Assembly: GCF_000021985.1 (NCBI RefSeq)
Contig: NC_011901.1
Coordinates: 1,364,001 to 1,428,000 of the forward strand
Direction of reading: 5' to 3'
Origin: Thioalkalivibrio sulfidiphilus HL-EbGr7
GTDB taxonomy: Bacteria > Pseudomonadota > Gammaproteobacteria > Ectothiorhodospirales > Ectothiorhodospiraceae
Length of the DNA stretch: 64,000 nucleotides
The notes beneath the pieces are model-generated. The model was not told where the DNA came from, searched no databases, and saw nothing but the letters and a program-made list of their open reading frames with translations. Below, one piece after another: positions 18,931-30,492 of this stretch; the first letter of the stretch is position 1; each line of letters begins with the position of its first letter. Both the position numbers and the translations under genes were made by a program.

Positions 18931-19375
18931 GGACCCCGCTGAGCCGGGCGATCCCTACGCCGACGGCGTGCGACTCCTGGCGCGCCGCGAGCACAGCCGC
19001 TCGGAGCTGCGTCGCAAGCTTGCCCACAAGGGCCATGAGCCCGAGGCACTGGACGAGGCCCTGGACCGGCTCGCGGCGCAGCGATACCAGAGCGACGCGC
19101 GTTTCGTGGAAACCTTCGTGCGCCACCGGGTCCAACAGGGTTACGGTCCGGTGCGTATCGCCGCCGAGTTGCGCGAACGGGGCATTGGGGAGTCCGAGTC
19201 TGAGGCGGGTATTGCCGCCGCCGGGGCCGACTGGCAGCAGCTTGCCGAGGAGGCCTTGCATCGGCGCTTCGGCGACTTGCCCCCCGAAGATGCCCGGGAA
19301 TGGGCGAAACGGGCCCGCTTCCTGCAATATCGTGGTTTCTCCGCCGACCTGGTGCGGCGGGCCCTGAAAAGATGA
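18905..19375 (+). CDS. recX: Regulatory protein RecX
   Basis: RecX caps and disassembles RecA filaments. The product of about 156 residues contains the three-helix RecX repeats, for example [16 protein letters not shown] and [19 protein letters not shown] 18905 lies within the last codons of recA in another frame, giving coupled translation. The longer frame from 18779 lies inside recA. The stop is immediately followed by a heptamer hairpin. Confidence 0.93.
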
Positions 19376-19446
19376 TTCAAGATTCAAGATTCAAAGGCCG
19401 ATGAGCTTGCGAGGTCTGTCCCTTTGAATCTTGAATCTTGAATTGG
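19373..19446. repeat. Inverted heptamer arrays (GATTCAA)n between recX and alaS
   Basis: Three GATTCAA units starting at the recX stop are mirrored by TTGAATC units about 30 bp later, giving a long hairpin. This fills most of the 89-bp recX-alaS gap and ends about 19 bases before the alaS start. Confidence 0.85.
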
Positions 19447-19464
19447 ATTCACACCGAGACCTTT

Positions 19465-22062
<2,598 letters not shown>

Positions 22063-22151
22063 AAGATTTTCTTCATAATTACGGCGGTTTCGTGTTTAAT
22101 GGCGGCCGGATTTGCGGCAGCGCACAATAACCGCCTGATGCAGGCACACAC

Positions 22152-23381
22152 ATGGCATTGATCGTACAGAAATACGGCGGCACCTCGGTGGGCTCTGTGG
22201 AGCGCATCCAGCACGTGGCCGACAAGGTGCTGGCCTATCGCAAGGATGGCCACGAGGTGGTGGTGGTGGTCTCCGCCATGAGCGGCGAGACCGATCGCCT
22301 GCTGGGCCTGGCCCGCGCCATCAATCCCCGCATCGAGGGCCGCGAGCTGGACGTGCTGCTGTCAACCGGTGAGCAGGTCACCATCGCCCTGCTGGCCATG
22401 GCGCTGGAGGCCCGGGGCTGCCCGGCGCGCTCCTACACCGGCGCCCAGGTGCACATCCTCACCGACAGTGCCCACAACAAGGCGCGCATCCGCGACATCG
22501 ACGGCGCCCGGGTGCGTCGGGATCTGGCCGACGGGCGCGTGGTTGTGGTGGCCGGCTTCCAGGGTGTGGACGAACACGGCAACATCACCACCCTGGGCCG
22601 GGGCGGCTCCGACACCACCGCCGTGGCCCTGGCCGCGGCGCTGAAGGCCGATGAGTGCCAGATCTACACCGACGTGGACGGGGTCTACACCACCGACCCC
22701 CGCGTCGTGCCCAACGCCCGGCGCCTGGAGCGCATCACTTTCGAGGAGATGCTGGAGATGGCCAGCCTCGGCTCCAAGGTGCTGCAGATCCGCTCGGTGG
22801 AATTCGCCGGCAAGTACAACGTGCCCTTGCGCGTGCTGTCCTCCTTCAAGGATGGCCCCGGCACACTGATCACGTTCGAGGAAGAAGGCATGGAACAGGC
22901 GCTGATTTCAGGCATCGCGTTCAATCAGAACGAGGCCCAGCTGACTATACTGGGTGTACCGGACCAGCCCGGCGTGGCCTACCGCATCCTGGGCCCTATC
23001 TCGGATGCCAACATCGAGGTGGACATGATCGTGCAGAACGTGGGCGCCGATGCGACCACGGACTTCACCTTCACGGTGCACCGCAACGACTTCGACAAGG
23101 CCCTGGGCATTCTCAAGGGCCTGTCCGCCGAACTGGGCGCGCGACAGGTGTCAGGCGATCCCAAGATTGTCAAGATTTCGCTGGTGGGCGTGGGCATGCG
23201 TTCCCACGCCGGCATCGCCAGCAAGATGTTCAAGGCCCTGGCCAAAGAGGGTATCAACATCCGCATGATTTCCACCTCGGAGATCAAGGTCTCCGTGGTG
23301 GTGGATGAGAAATACCTGGAACTGGGTGTCAGGGCCTTGCACGACGCCTTCGAACTGGAAAAACCGCAGCAGGGAGCTTGA
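22152..23381 (+). CDS. lysC: Aspartokinase
   Basis: Phosphorylates aspartate in the lysine, threonine and methionine pathway. The 409-residue protein begins with the kinase motif [11 protein letters not shown]. It contains [16 protein letters not shown] and ends with two ACT regulatory domains, consistent with feedback control by lysine and/or threonine. It lies 89 bp after alaS and 90 bp before csrA, an arrangement frequent in Gammaproteobacteria. It could be called ask; the number of aspartokinases in the genome is unknown. Confidence 0.95.
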   Translation: MALIVQKYGGTSVGSVERIQHVADKVLAYRKDGHEVVVVVSAMSGETDRLLGLARAINPRIEGRELDVLLSTGEQVTIALLAMALEARGCPARSYTGAQVHILTDSAHNKARIRDIDGARVRRDLADGRVVVVAGFQGVDEHGNITTLGRGGSDTTAVALAAALKADECQIYTDVDGVYTTDPRVVPNARRLERITFEEMLEMASLGSKVLQIRSVEFAGKYNVPLRVLSSFKDGPGTLITFEEEGMEQALISGIAFNQNEAQLTILGVPDQPGVAYRILGPISDANIEVDMIVQNVGADATTDFTFTVHRNDFDKALGILKGLSAELGARQVSGDPKIVKISLVGVGMRSHAGIASKMFKALAKEGINIRMISTSEIKVSVVVDEKYLELGVRALHDAFELEKPQQGA

Positions 23382-23471
23382 AACGACTGCGGCCGGTTCG
23401 GGGCACAAGGAGTGTCGCACAACGATGTGCGGCCATTGGACTTTGGTGATTGGAGCAATGGAGTAAGGACT

Positions 23472-23666
23472 ATGTTGATTTTGACCCGCCGTGTCGGCGA
23501 AACCCTGATGATTGGAGACCAGGTCTCCGTGACTGTGCTGGGCGTAAAGGGCAACCAGGTGCGCATCGGCATCAATGCCCCCAAGGATGTGGCCGTGCAT
23601 CGTGAAGAGATCTACGAGCGCATCAAGAACGAGGGTGACGAAGGCCAGGCCACCGGCGGCAACTGA
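23472..23666 (+). CDS. csrA: Carbon storage regulator CsrA
   Basis: A dimeric RNA-binding protein that blocks or stabilises mRNAs at GGA motifs, controlling carbon flux, motility and biofilm. The 64-residue protein has the full signature [16 protein letters not shown] and the RNA-binding [15 protein letters not shown] 23472 follows GAGTAAGGA. It lies between lysC and tRNA-Ser. A small hairpin (CCTGACT/AGTCAGG, about 23719-23737) lies before the tRNA. Confidence 0.97.
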   Translation: MLILTRRVGETLMIGDQVSVTVLGVKGNQVRIGINAPKDVAVHREEIYERIKNEGDEGQATGGN

Positions 23667-23756
23667 GCCGCCTGAAGCCCAAACCTTTACCTGCCAGGGA
23701 GTGGCGGGTATCCTACGCGCCTGACTTGCAGTCAGGCCTCCACGTGTATCAACTCC

Positions 23757-23847
23757 GGAGAGATGGCCGAGTGGTCGAAGGCGCTCCCCTGCTAAGGGAG
23801 TATGGGTCAAAAGCCCATCGAGGGTTCGAATCCCTCTCTCTCCGCCA
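23757..23847 (+). tRNA. tRNA-Ser (GCU anticodon)
   Basis: A 91-nt gene with a long variable arm. Acceptor arms are GGAGAGA and TCTCTCC, followed by G and encoded CCA. The anticodon GCT at 23791-23793 reads AGC/AGU. The T-loop GGTTCGAATCC is intact. The csrA-tRNA-Ser linkage matches other gammaproteobacteria. Confidence 0.97.
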
Positions 23848-23860
23848 TATTCAAAACAAA

Positions 23861-23893
23861 GGGGCTCCGGGTGTTTTCCCGGAGCCCCTTTTT
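23861..23893 (+). terminator. Rho-independent terminator after tRNA-Ser
   Basis: An 11-bp GC-rich stem (GGGGCTCCGGG with CCCGGAGCCCC) and a 6-base loop are followed by TTTTTG. Confidence 0.95.
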
Positions 23894-24099
23894 GTTTGGA
23901 TATGGCGACTGCAGATTCCCTGATATTGTCCCCTGGTCGTTTATCCCAAGCAGGAAGATCACGTGCCGCGCACTGGTGTGGTTGATGGCGGGCTGGTCCT
24001 GACATGCCTTGGGATTGGCGGGGCAATGTGGCGCGATTATTGAAATGCGCCACTTTGCTCGCTATGCTCGATGGCATCGCGTTGCGTAGCAGGTGCCCG

Positions 24100-24633
24100 A
24101 TGCCCAGAACCCCCTCACAGACTGAACTCGACACCATCTGTCGGGCCATCGGCGCGTTTCCTGCTGGCGCATCGGTGGAGGAGATTGCCAGCGTGCTGGA
24201 TGCCGATATCCCAAGACGCACCTTGCAGCGTCGCTTGGCATTGTTGGTTGAAAAGCGACGTCTGGTGAGTGTGGGACGTGGGCGTGGCTGTCGGTACCTG
24301 ACGCCAGAACATGGCCACAATAGACAGGCCCAACGGCCGGTCGCGAACCGGGACGAGGCACTCAAGGTGCTTTCCCGGCTCAAGCCTGAATTGGCTGAGA
24401 AATTTGGCGTCACACGTTTGGCCTTGTTCGGTTCGACGGCGCGAAATGAGGCCAGGGCCGACAGTGATGTGGATGTGGTGGTCGATTTCGATGGGCCTGC
24501 AACCTCCGAGCGTTACTTCGGTGTTCAATTCCTCCTCGAGGACGAGTTGGGTCGCCCGGTGGACCTGGTGTCCAACAAGGCCTTGAGACCTGAGTTGCGC
24601 CCCTATATCGAGCAGGAAGCGATCAATGTCTGA
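24100..24633 (+). CDS. Winged-helix-fused minimal nucleotidyltransferase (MNT antitoxin)
   Basis: The C-terminal half is an MNT nucleotidyltransferase: G111-S112, ten residues, then D123-x-D125 (motif GSTARNEARADSDVD), with a later DF strand. In MntA-HepT modules such enzymes AMPylate and neutralise the HEPN ribonuclease. The N-terminal ~70 residues look like a winged helix (SVEEIASVLDADIPRRTLQR, then RRLVSVGRGRGCRYL). This is unusual because most MNT antitoxins are bare ~100-residue domains. ATG 24100 is preferred; ATG 24064 is possible. It overlaps the HEPN gene by 8 bp. Confidence 0.85.
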   Translation: MPRTPSQTELDTICRAIGAFPAGASVEEIASVLDADIPRRTLQRRLALLVEKRRLVSVGRGRGCRYLTPEHGHNRQAQRPVANRDEALKVLSRLKPELAEKFGVTRLALFGSTARNEARADSDVDVVVDFDGPATSERYFGVQFLLEDELGRPVDLVSNKALRPELRPYIEQEAINV

Positions 24634-24970
24634 GCGCGAATGGCGCTTCTATATCGATGACATGATCCGATTTGCCGGCAACGTGCTCTCATATACGTCG
24701 GGCATGGACCAGGATGCGTTTGTTGCCACGCCGATCAACTACGATGCCACGCTCCGTAACCTGGAACTCATCGGGGAGGCCGCGACGCATGTTCCGGAAG
24801 CGGTACGTGCAGAGAATCCCGGGATTCCTTGGAGGATGATCATCGCAACGCGAAATCGGTTGATCCATGCATATCTTGGAATCGATAACGATACCCTGTG
24901 GAGCATTATTCGTGACGATGTGCCTGCTCTTGTACAGGCATTGAAGCTTTTGCAGAAGCAGAAAGGCTGA
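24626..24970 (+). CDS. hepT: HEPN-domain toxin (HepT/DUF86)
   Basis: A 114-residue all-helical HEPN protein, a predicted RNase. The catalytic RX4H motif with the AMPylation-target tyrosine is intact: R76, H81 and Y83 in RNRLIHAY. The gene overlaps the MNT antitoxin gene by 8 bp, so the two are translationally coupled. Family knowledge: HepT cleaves tRNA and its partner MNT blocks it by adding AMP to the tyrosine. Confidence 0.88.
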   Translation: MSEREWRFYIDDMIRFAGNVLSYTSGMDQDAFVATPINYDATLRNLELIGEAATHVPEAVRAENPGIPWRMIIATRNRLIHAYLGIDNDTLWSIIRDDVPALVQALKLLQKQKG

Positions 24971-25078
24971 CGGGGATTCTTCAAACATCATGGCAACACA
25001 GACAAGCGTCTGCTGCCCGCGAGCCAGGAGTCCGAATTCGTCAATATGCTCAGGGCCGTGTCGTAATCCATTCCATTC

Positions 25079-25633
25079 ATGATCCTGTTCTACGTCCACG
25101 GTTTCGGCAGCACGTCCCAGAGCCGCAAGGGGCAGGCGCTCAAGCAGCTGTTGCCTGAGCATCGCGTGATCGGTCTCGACTATGGTTATGAACCGGATGA
25201 AGCAGTGCGTGACCTGATCGCGCAGGCCGAGGCGGCGGGTGCGGGGCGGGAGCCCTGCGTGTTCATCGGATCATCCCTGGGCGGTCTATACAGCCGTTAT
25301 CTGGCGCGTCATTTCCAGGCCAGGACCGTGCTGATCAATCCCGTGGTGAAGGCGGAGCTTCTGCGCACACTGATCGGTCCGGTGCACAACTACTACACCG
25401 GCGAGCCCTATGACTGGACCGAGGCGGACGTGCAGGCCTTGATGGTCTATGACGCGCCGCTCTCGGTGCCCGCACTCGTGCTGCTCGATGAGGGTGACGA
25501 GGTGCTGGATTACCGCATGGCGGTGCAGGCCTATGAGGGGTTTGCCGAGGTGAAGGTGTTCGCGGGCGGCGATCACGCCTTCGCGCATCTGGAGGAGAGC
25601 ATTCCGCTGATTCGCGCCTTCATCCGCTCCTGA
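25079..25633 (+). CDS. YqiA-like alpha/beta-hydrolase esterase (UPF0227)
   Basis: A 184-residue protein with an alpha/beta-hydrolase core. FYVHGFGSTSQSRKG lies at the start, the nucleophile elbow GSSLGGLYSRYLA near residue 63 carries the catalytic serine, and the C-terminal GGDHAFAHLE supplies His. It is like E. coli YqiA, an esterase with a preference for short acyl chains in vitro. Physiological substrate unknown. No clear ribosome site precedes ATG 25079. Confidence 0.8.
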   Translation: MILFYVHGFGSTSQSRKGQALKQLLPEHRVIGLDYGYEPDEAVRDLIAQAEAAGAGREPCVFIGSSLGGLYSRYLARHFQARTVLINPVVKAELLRTLIGPVHNYYTGEPYDWTEADVQALMVYDAPLSVPALVLLDEGDEVLDYRMAVQAYEGFAEVKVFAGGDHAFAHLEESIPLIRAFIRS

Positions 25634-25649
25634 GCGTCGGTTCAGCCCG

Positions 25650-26558
25650 TCAGCGCATGTCGTGGCGGATGGGCTCCAGGGACATGAGATAGACGGCCAT
25701 GGCACGCAGGTCGTCGTTGCTCAGGTGCGTGGTGCCGTGCTCGATCACATCGCTCATGGAACCGCCGGCGAAGTCGCCATCCGGATCCATGCCCGTGTCC
25801 AGATAACGCACGATGTGGCGCTGGGTCCAGCGTCCGATGCCGGTCTCCCGGTCCGGGGTGATGTTGGGGATGGTCCCGCCGTCGGGCAGGCGCTGGCCGG
25901 CAAACAGAAGCCTGGGGTCCAGGCCGCCGGTGCGGGTGCGCGGGCTGTGGCACTCGGCGCAGTGGGCCATGGCGTTGACCAGGTAGGCACCTCGGTTCCA
26001 TTCGTCCGACTCTGACTCACGGGGTACGAATTCACCCGGGCGCAGGTGCAGGACATTCCAAAAGCGCAGGGCGGGGCGGAATCGGGCGAACCAGACCAGC
26101 TCGTGGGGCCTGTTTTCAAGTCGCACCGGTTCAATGGATTGCAGATAGGCCCAGATGGCTTCGATGTCCTCCCGCTTCATGCGGGTGTAGGAGGTGTAGG
26201 GCAGGGCGGGGTAGTAATGTCGCCCGTCGGGGCCGCGTCCCTCGGTCAGGGCACGCACCAGGTCATCGACTGACCAATTGCCGATACCGGTCTCCTTGTC
26301 CGGGGTGATGTTGGGGCCGTAGAAGGTGCCGAAGGGGCTTTCGATGGCACGGCCACCGGCCAGGAACGGGGCACCGTCTTCTTTTTTCGTATGGCAGGAG
26401 ATGCAGCCGGCGGCGCGCAGGTTGTATTCGCCCCGTTTGATCAGTTCCTCATCCGGTGTCTCGGCCAGGGCTGCGGGGGTAAGCACCAGGGCGAGCCACA
26501 AGCACAGCAGTGCGGACCCAAGGGGTCCGCACTGTTTGAGGCTGCTATGGCGTGGCAC
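25650..26558 (-). CDS. Periplasmic di-haem cytochrome c
   Basis: The 302-residue precursor has a signal peptide (hydrophobic core near residues 14-30, ending LAE). Two class-I cytochrome domains follow, each with CxxCH: CISCH at 52-56 and CAECH at 200-204. Matching NITPDKETGIG and NITPDRETGIG segments show an internal duplication. It resembles electron-accepting subunits next to periplasmic dehydrogenases, but no dehydrogenase is adjacent. It follows the cytochrome c' gene by 8 bp and is surely cotranscribed. Confidence 0.9.
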   Translation of the reverse strand: MPRHSSLKQCGPLGSALLCLWLALVLTPAALAETPDEELIKRGEYNLRAAGCISCHTKKEDGAPFLAGGRAIESPFGTFYGPNITPDKETGIGNWSVDDLVRALTEGRGPDGRHYYPALPYTSYTRMKREDIEAIWAYLQSIEPVRLENRPHELVWFARFRPALRFWNVLHLRPGEFVPRESESDEWNRGAYLVNAMAHCAECHSPRTRTGGLDPRLLFAGQRLPDGGTIPNITPDRETGIGRWTQRHIVRYLDTGMDPDGDFAGGSMSDVIEHGTTHLSNDDLRAMAVYLMSLEPIRHDMR

Positions 26559-26566
26559 GTCGGTCT

Positions 26567-27031
26567 TCAGTTGCTCTGGCGGAAGTCGTCGTGACAGGCA
26601 CGGCAGGACTGACCCAGCTCACGGAAGCGGGGACCGAGATCCTGCTCGCCGGCCTCGATGGCCTCCAGCAGGGTGACGGCGGCCTTGTGGGTGTTCTCGG
26701 AGAGTTCGGCATAGCGTTCCTGGTTCTCCCACACGGCGGGCAGGGCATTGGTCTCGCCGAAGTCGCTGCCCTCCGGGAACAGGGCGGGGATGTCCTTGGT
26801 CATGTCCACGATGTAGCGGGCATGGATGGCCAGGTTGTCCCGGTATTCATTGGCACCGTCCACGATCACGGCGGCCAGTGCGGCGGTGTTGCCGCCGATG
26901 GCCCGCATGACGCCCTTGCGGTAATCCACCGTCGCCTCCACGGAATCGATGGCGTGGACCTGGCTCATGGCGCCGAGACCCAGGGTCATGGCAATACCGA
27001 AAGAGAGGGCGAGCTTGATGGGTTTATGCAT
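26567..27031 (-). CDS. Cytochrome c'
   Basis: The 154-residue precursor has a signal peptide ending SQVHA and a four-helix-bundle cytochrome. Its single haem site, CRACH (143-147), is near the C-terminus, the hallmark of class II cytochromes c'. Members bind NO and CO and contribute to NO tolerance. ATG near 27031 follows AAGGAGGTG. It is the first gene of a two-gene operon with a di-haem cytochrome c, so electron transfer between the two is possible, by inference. Confidence 0.9.
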   Translation of the reverse strand: MHKPIKLALSFGIAMTLGLGAMSQVHAIDSVEATVDYRKGVMRAIGGNTAALAAVIVDGANEYRDNLAIHARYIVDMTKDIPALFPEGSDFGETNALPAVWENQERYAELSENTHKAAVTLLEAIEAGEQDLGPRFRELGQSCRACHDDFRQSN

Positions 27032-27276
27032 GAAACACCTCCTTGATGATGCGACCAAACGAACGAATTCAAGGGGCGGACGGGCCGTCCCATGAGCGTG
27101 AATACGGCAATCCTGCTGGGGTTTATTCTAGTCCCCGGGAATCTAGACTCAAGCAAGCCCCCAGGGTTCAACCGGTTTTCCCGGATTCCCCGAAGCAGAC
27201 AATCCTGTTTGGGCCTGCGCCACGCCCCGGCACTTGACGCCCGGGCCACGCCGCCCCATAATGCGCCGCTTTGAAA

Positions 27277-27353
27277 GCGCCCGTAGCTCAGTTGGATAGA
27301 GTACCTGGCTACGAACCAGGTGGTCGGAGGTTCGAATCCTTCCGGGCGCGCCA
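27277..27353 (+). tRNA. tRNA-Arg (ACG anticodon)
   Basis: Acceptor arms GCGCCCG and CGGGCGC, encoded CCA, anticodon ACG at 27311-27313 and a normal T-loop (GGTTCGAATCC). The anticodon A34 would be edited to inosine by TadA. A 15-bp copy of its 3' end occurs at 27521-27535. Confidence 0.97.
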
Positions 27354-27361
27354 GACAAACA

Positions 27362-27394
27362 AAAAGGCCCCGTCCATTTGGATGGGGCCTTTTT
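27362..27394 (+). terminator. Rho-independent terminator after tRNA-Arg
   Basis: AAAGGCCCCGTCC pairs with GGATGGGGCCTTT around a 4-base loop and ends in a T tract. Confidence 0.95.
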
Positions 27395-27709
27395 GTTTGT
27401 CTGGTGGGCTGGGAGGCCCTGGTTCGAACCTCAGGTTCGATTAATCCGGCAGGACAGCCGGATTGACGGTGCCTGCAAGGCACCGCCCCGCAGGGGTGAG
27501 GGCCAAGGATGGCCCGAATCAATCCTTCCGGGCGCATCTCATCAGGTTCCCTGCGGCTCTGCGGTGCCCTAACTCAGTTGCCTGGCTCCCTCGTTCGGCC
27601 CGGGGTCGGGCCTCCTACGATCGTCCCCGTAGGCGCGGCGACCCCGCCGCGAACTGCGATGTCCGGGCAGGACTCGTGGTTAAGGTCCCGGGTAAGGCCT
27701 CCTGCGGGC
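27395..27709. other. Gene-free region with a tRNA 3'-end copy
   Basis: No credible gene is seen. It contains AATCCTTCCGGGCGC at 27521-27535, identical to 27335-27349 in the tRNA-Arg 3' half. It also has TTCGAACC/GGTTCGA stretches at about 27422-27440 and a GGTGCC/GGCACC hairpin near 27468-27484. This could be a decayed tRNA copy or an old attachment site. Confidence 0.5.
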
Positions 27710-30490
27710 TCAGTTGTGGGTCCCCGTACGCCGGCCCACGAGTCGCTTCTCCAGTTGATCCACAGGCCCCGGGCGGCCGAACAGGTAGCCCTGGAACTGG
27801 TGGCAGCCCATTTCCAGCAGGAAATCCCGCTGCTCCGGTGTTTCCACGCCCTCGGCGATCACCTCCAATCCCAGGGTCTTCGCCAGGGTGATGATCATCT
27901 CGGCGATGGCCGCGTCATTGGCGTCCACGAGGATGTCGCGCACGAAGGACTGGTCGATCTTGAGCAGGGAGAGCGGCAGGCGCTTGAGGTAGGAGAGGGA
28001 GGAGTAGCCCGTGCCGAAGTCGTCCAGGGCGAAGCCTACGCCCAGTTCCCTCAGGGCGTTCATGCGCGTGATGACGGTCTCGGTGTCTTCCAGCAACAGG
28101 CTCTCGGTCAGCTCCAGGACCAGGTGTTGCGCCGGTGCCCCGGTGGATTGCAGGATCTCGGCCACCTCGCGCACGAAATCCGGATGACGGAACTGCTTGG
28201 CGCTGACGTTGACTGCCATGTTGATCCGCATCCACTGGCTTTCCCGGTGCCAGAGGGCGAGCTGCTGGCAGGCGGTTTGAAGCACCCAGCGGCCGAGCTT
28301 GATGATGAGCCCGGTCTGCTCGGCCACGGCGATGAACTCCATGGGCGGCACCATGCCGCGTTCCGGGTGGGACCAGCGCAGCAGGGCCTCGGCGCCGAGG
28401 ATGTGTCCCTGGTCGTCCACGTGGGGCTGGTAGTGCAAATGCAGCTGATCCTCCCGGAGCGCTTTTCTGAAGTCTGCCTCCAGGGCCGCGCGCGCCTTGA
28501 CCACCTGGTGCATCTCGGGTTCGAAAAAGCACAGGGTGTTGCGCCCAGAATCCTTGGCCCGGTACATGGCCAGGTCCGCCTGCTTGAGCAGTTCGTCCAC
28601 GTTGACCTCGCCATCACCGAACAGCGTGGCGCCGATACTGGGTGTGCAGTGGCGCTCGTGTTCACCCAGCCGGAAAGGCTCGGCGAGCAGATGCAGCAGC
28701 TTGCTGCCGAGTGTCTCGGCCTCGACCGCCGCCTGGGCCTGTTCCGGATGCAGGTCGTTGAGGATGATGACGAATTCATCGCCGCCGAGGCGGGCGAGGG
28801 TATCGGTTTCCCGGATGGTGCCCTGCATGCGGCTGGCCACCTGCCGCAGCAGTTCGTCGCCCACGTCATGGCCCAGGGTGTCGTTGATGTCCTTGAAGTT
28901 GTCCAGGTCCAGGAACAGGATCGCGCCGTGGTGTCGGCTTCGGGCCGCGCTGGCCATGGCCAGACGCAGGCGATCGTAGAGCAGGCTGCGGTTGGGCAGT
29001 TCCGTGAGGCTGTCGTAGAAGGCCAGTCGGCGGATCTCTTCCTCGGCGCGTTTGCGTTCGGTGATGTCGGTGAGGGTCCCGAAGGTGGCGATGACGCGAC
29101 CCTCGGCGTCCTGGCTGCTGCGCACGAACACGGAGACCCAGCGGGGCTCGCCCGCTCGGGTGAGCAGGCGCAATTCATCCCTGAGTTGGGACTTGTTGCC
29201 ATGCAGCAGCTGGTTCGTCAGGGCCTCCAGCAGGGGGCTGTCCTCGGCGCTGACGAATTCGCTCACCGGGCGGCCCAGGGATTCGGCAATGCTGTATCCG
29301 GTGAGTTCTTCCCAGGCGGGATTGAGCAGGGTCCAGCGTCCCTGGTGGTCGGTCCGGAAGATGACCTCCGAGACGTGTTCGATGACCTCGCGGTAACGGC
29401 TCTCGCTGTCCTTGAGGGCCAACGCGGCCTGTCGCTGTGGGCTCACATCCAGGGTCAGACCGCGCAGCACCGCGTGTCCATCGCTGTCGCTGGCCGAGGA
29501 GACGATGTCCCTGAGCCAGACCCAGCTTGCCTCGTTGCTGCGGTAGCGGTAGTCCACGGAGCTGGGGGTCGGCCCCGCCTGTCGGTAGGTCTCGCGCAGC
29601 CGGGGCAGGTCATCGGCATGCACGCGGGCCTCGCGGATGCCGGGCTGACCGATCTGCTGGGCGGAGATGCCCAGGATGGCCTGGGTGTCGCCGTTGACGA
29701 AACGCCACTGCCCGGTGGCCGGTTCCGCCTCCCAGAGCACCGCCTCGGCGCCGCGCAACAGGGCCTCCATGCGTTCCACGGAGCGGTTGAGCTTGAGGTT
29801 CTGCTGGCGCAGCGTGCTCTGGGACTGGCCCAGGTCCGAGGCCAGGGCATTGAGGGTGCGGGCCAGGTCGCCCATTTCATCATTGGCCAGCGGGGGGATG
29901 CGATGATCCAGCCGCCCGGCTCGAAAGGCACGCGCGCCGGCATCCAGTCGTCTGAGCCGCCGCGTGATGACGAGCCCGAAGAGCACCGCGGCCAGGATGG
30001 ACAGGGCGAGCATGGCGATACCGAGGGTGACGTTGCGCTCCAGCAAGGCGTCGCTCAGGGCGTTGACGCCCTCGGGAGAGTAGCCCACGCCGAGCAGCCC
30101 CAGGGATTGACCGGCCAGGTCGATGCGGCGGGTGATGTGCACCTGGCCACGCTCGTCGACCTGGGTGCCGGTCACCGGCAACAGGGACTCCGGCGGCGTG
30201 CCCACGACGGCCAGGCGCCGCTCGCCGGCATCGATCACCACGGCGTATACCAGGTCGGGCTGGCCGGAGACCAGCTGCAGCACGTCCTGAAGCATGGCGG
30301 CGTCGCTGTAGGCGAGTCCCGGCACCAGGGCGCTTGTCATGAGCAGACTCTGTTGCTCCGCGGAGCGCACCAGCAGCTCCGTGTGGCTCTCGCGGATCTG
30401 GTGGGTGGTGTTCCAGACCAGCAGGCTCACCATAGCCACCTGGATGGCCACGGCACCGATGATGATCTGGAGCGAGAAGCGCAGGCGCAT
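27710..30490 (-). CDS. Membrane PAS-GGDEF-EAL sensor (c-di-GMP turnover)
   Basis: The 926-residue protein has TM1 at residues 7-27, a ~125-residue periplasmic sensor domain and TM2 around 155-175. HAMP, two PAS domains (about 240-350 and 360-480), GGDEF (RLGGDEF near 568) and EAL (AEALLRW near 698, later DDFGTGYSSL) follow. Both catalytic domains keep key residues, so it could make and/or degrade c-di-GMP. It starts 2 bp after a PhnD-like binding-protein gene, which suggests the binding protein feeds the sensor. Confidence 0.92.
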   Translation of the reverse strand: MRLRFSLQIIIGAVAIQVAMVSLLVWNTTHQIRESHTELLVRSAEQQSLLMTSALVPGLAYSDAAMLQDVLQLVSGQPDLVYAVVIDAGERRLAVVGTPPESLLPVTGTQVDERGQVHITRRIDLAGQSLGLLGVGYSPEGVNALSDALLERNVTLGIAMLALSILAAVLFGLVITRRLRRLDAGARAFRAGRLDHRIPPLANDEMGDLARTLNALASDLGQSQSTLRQQNLKLNRSVERMEALLRGAEAVLWEAEPATGQWRFVNGDTQAILGISAQQIGQPGIREARVHADDLPRLRETYRQAGPTPSSVDYRYRSNEASWVWLRDIVSSASDSDGHAVLRGLTLDVSPQRQAALALKDSESRYREVIEHVSEVIFRTDHQGRWTLLNPAWEELTGYSIAESLGRPVSEFVSAEDSPLLEALTNQLLHGNKSQLRDELRLLTRAGEPRWVSVFVRSSQDAEGRVIATFGTLTDITERKRAEEEIRRLAFYDSLTELPNRSLLYDRLRLAMASAARSRHHGAILFLDLDNFKDINDTLGHDVGDELLRQVASRMQGTIRETDTLARLGGDEFVIILNDLHPEQAQAAVEAETLGSKLLHLLAEPFRLGEHERHCTPSIGATLFGDGEVNVDELLKQADLAMYRAKDSGRNTLCFFEPEMHQVVKARAALEADFRKALREDQLHLHYQPHVDDQGHILGAEALLRWSHPERGMVPPMEFIAVAEQTGLIIKLGRWVLQTACQQLALWHRESQWMRINMAVNVSAKQFRHPDFVREVAEILQSTGAPAQHLVLELTESLLLEDTETVITRMNALRELGVGFALDDFGTGYSSLSYLKRLPLSLLKIDQSFVRDILVDANDAAIAEMIITLAKTLGLEVIAEGVETPEQRDFLLEMGCHQFQGYLFGRPGPVDQLEKRLVGRRTGTHN

Positions 30491-30492
30491 GG

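Noticed and set aside
24971-25078. Short frame after hepT ending in LPASQESEFVNMLRAVS
   Set aside because: No start codon with a ribosome site and no recognisable family; too short to call a gene or pseudogene.
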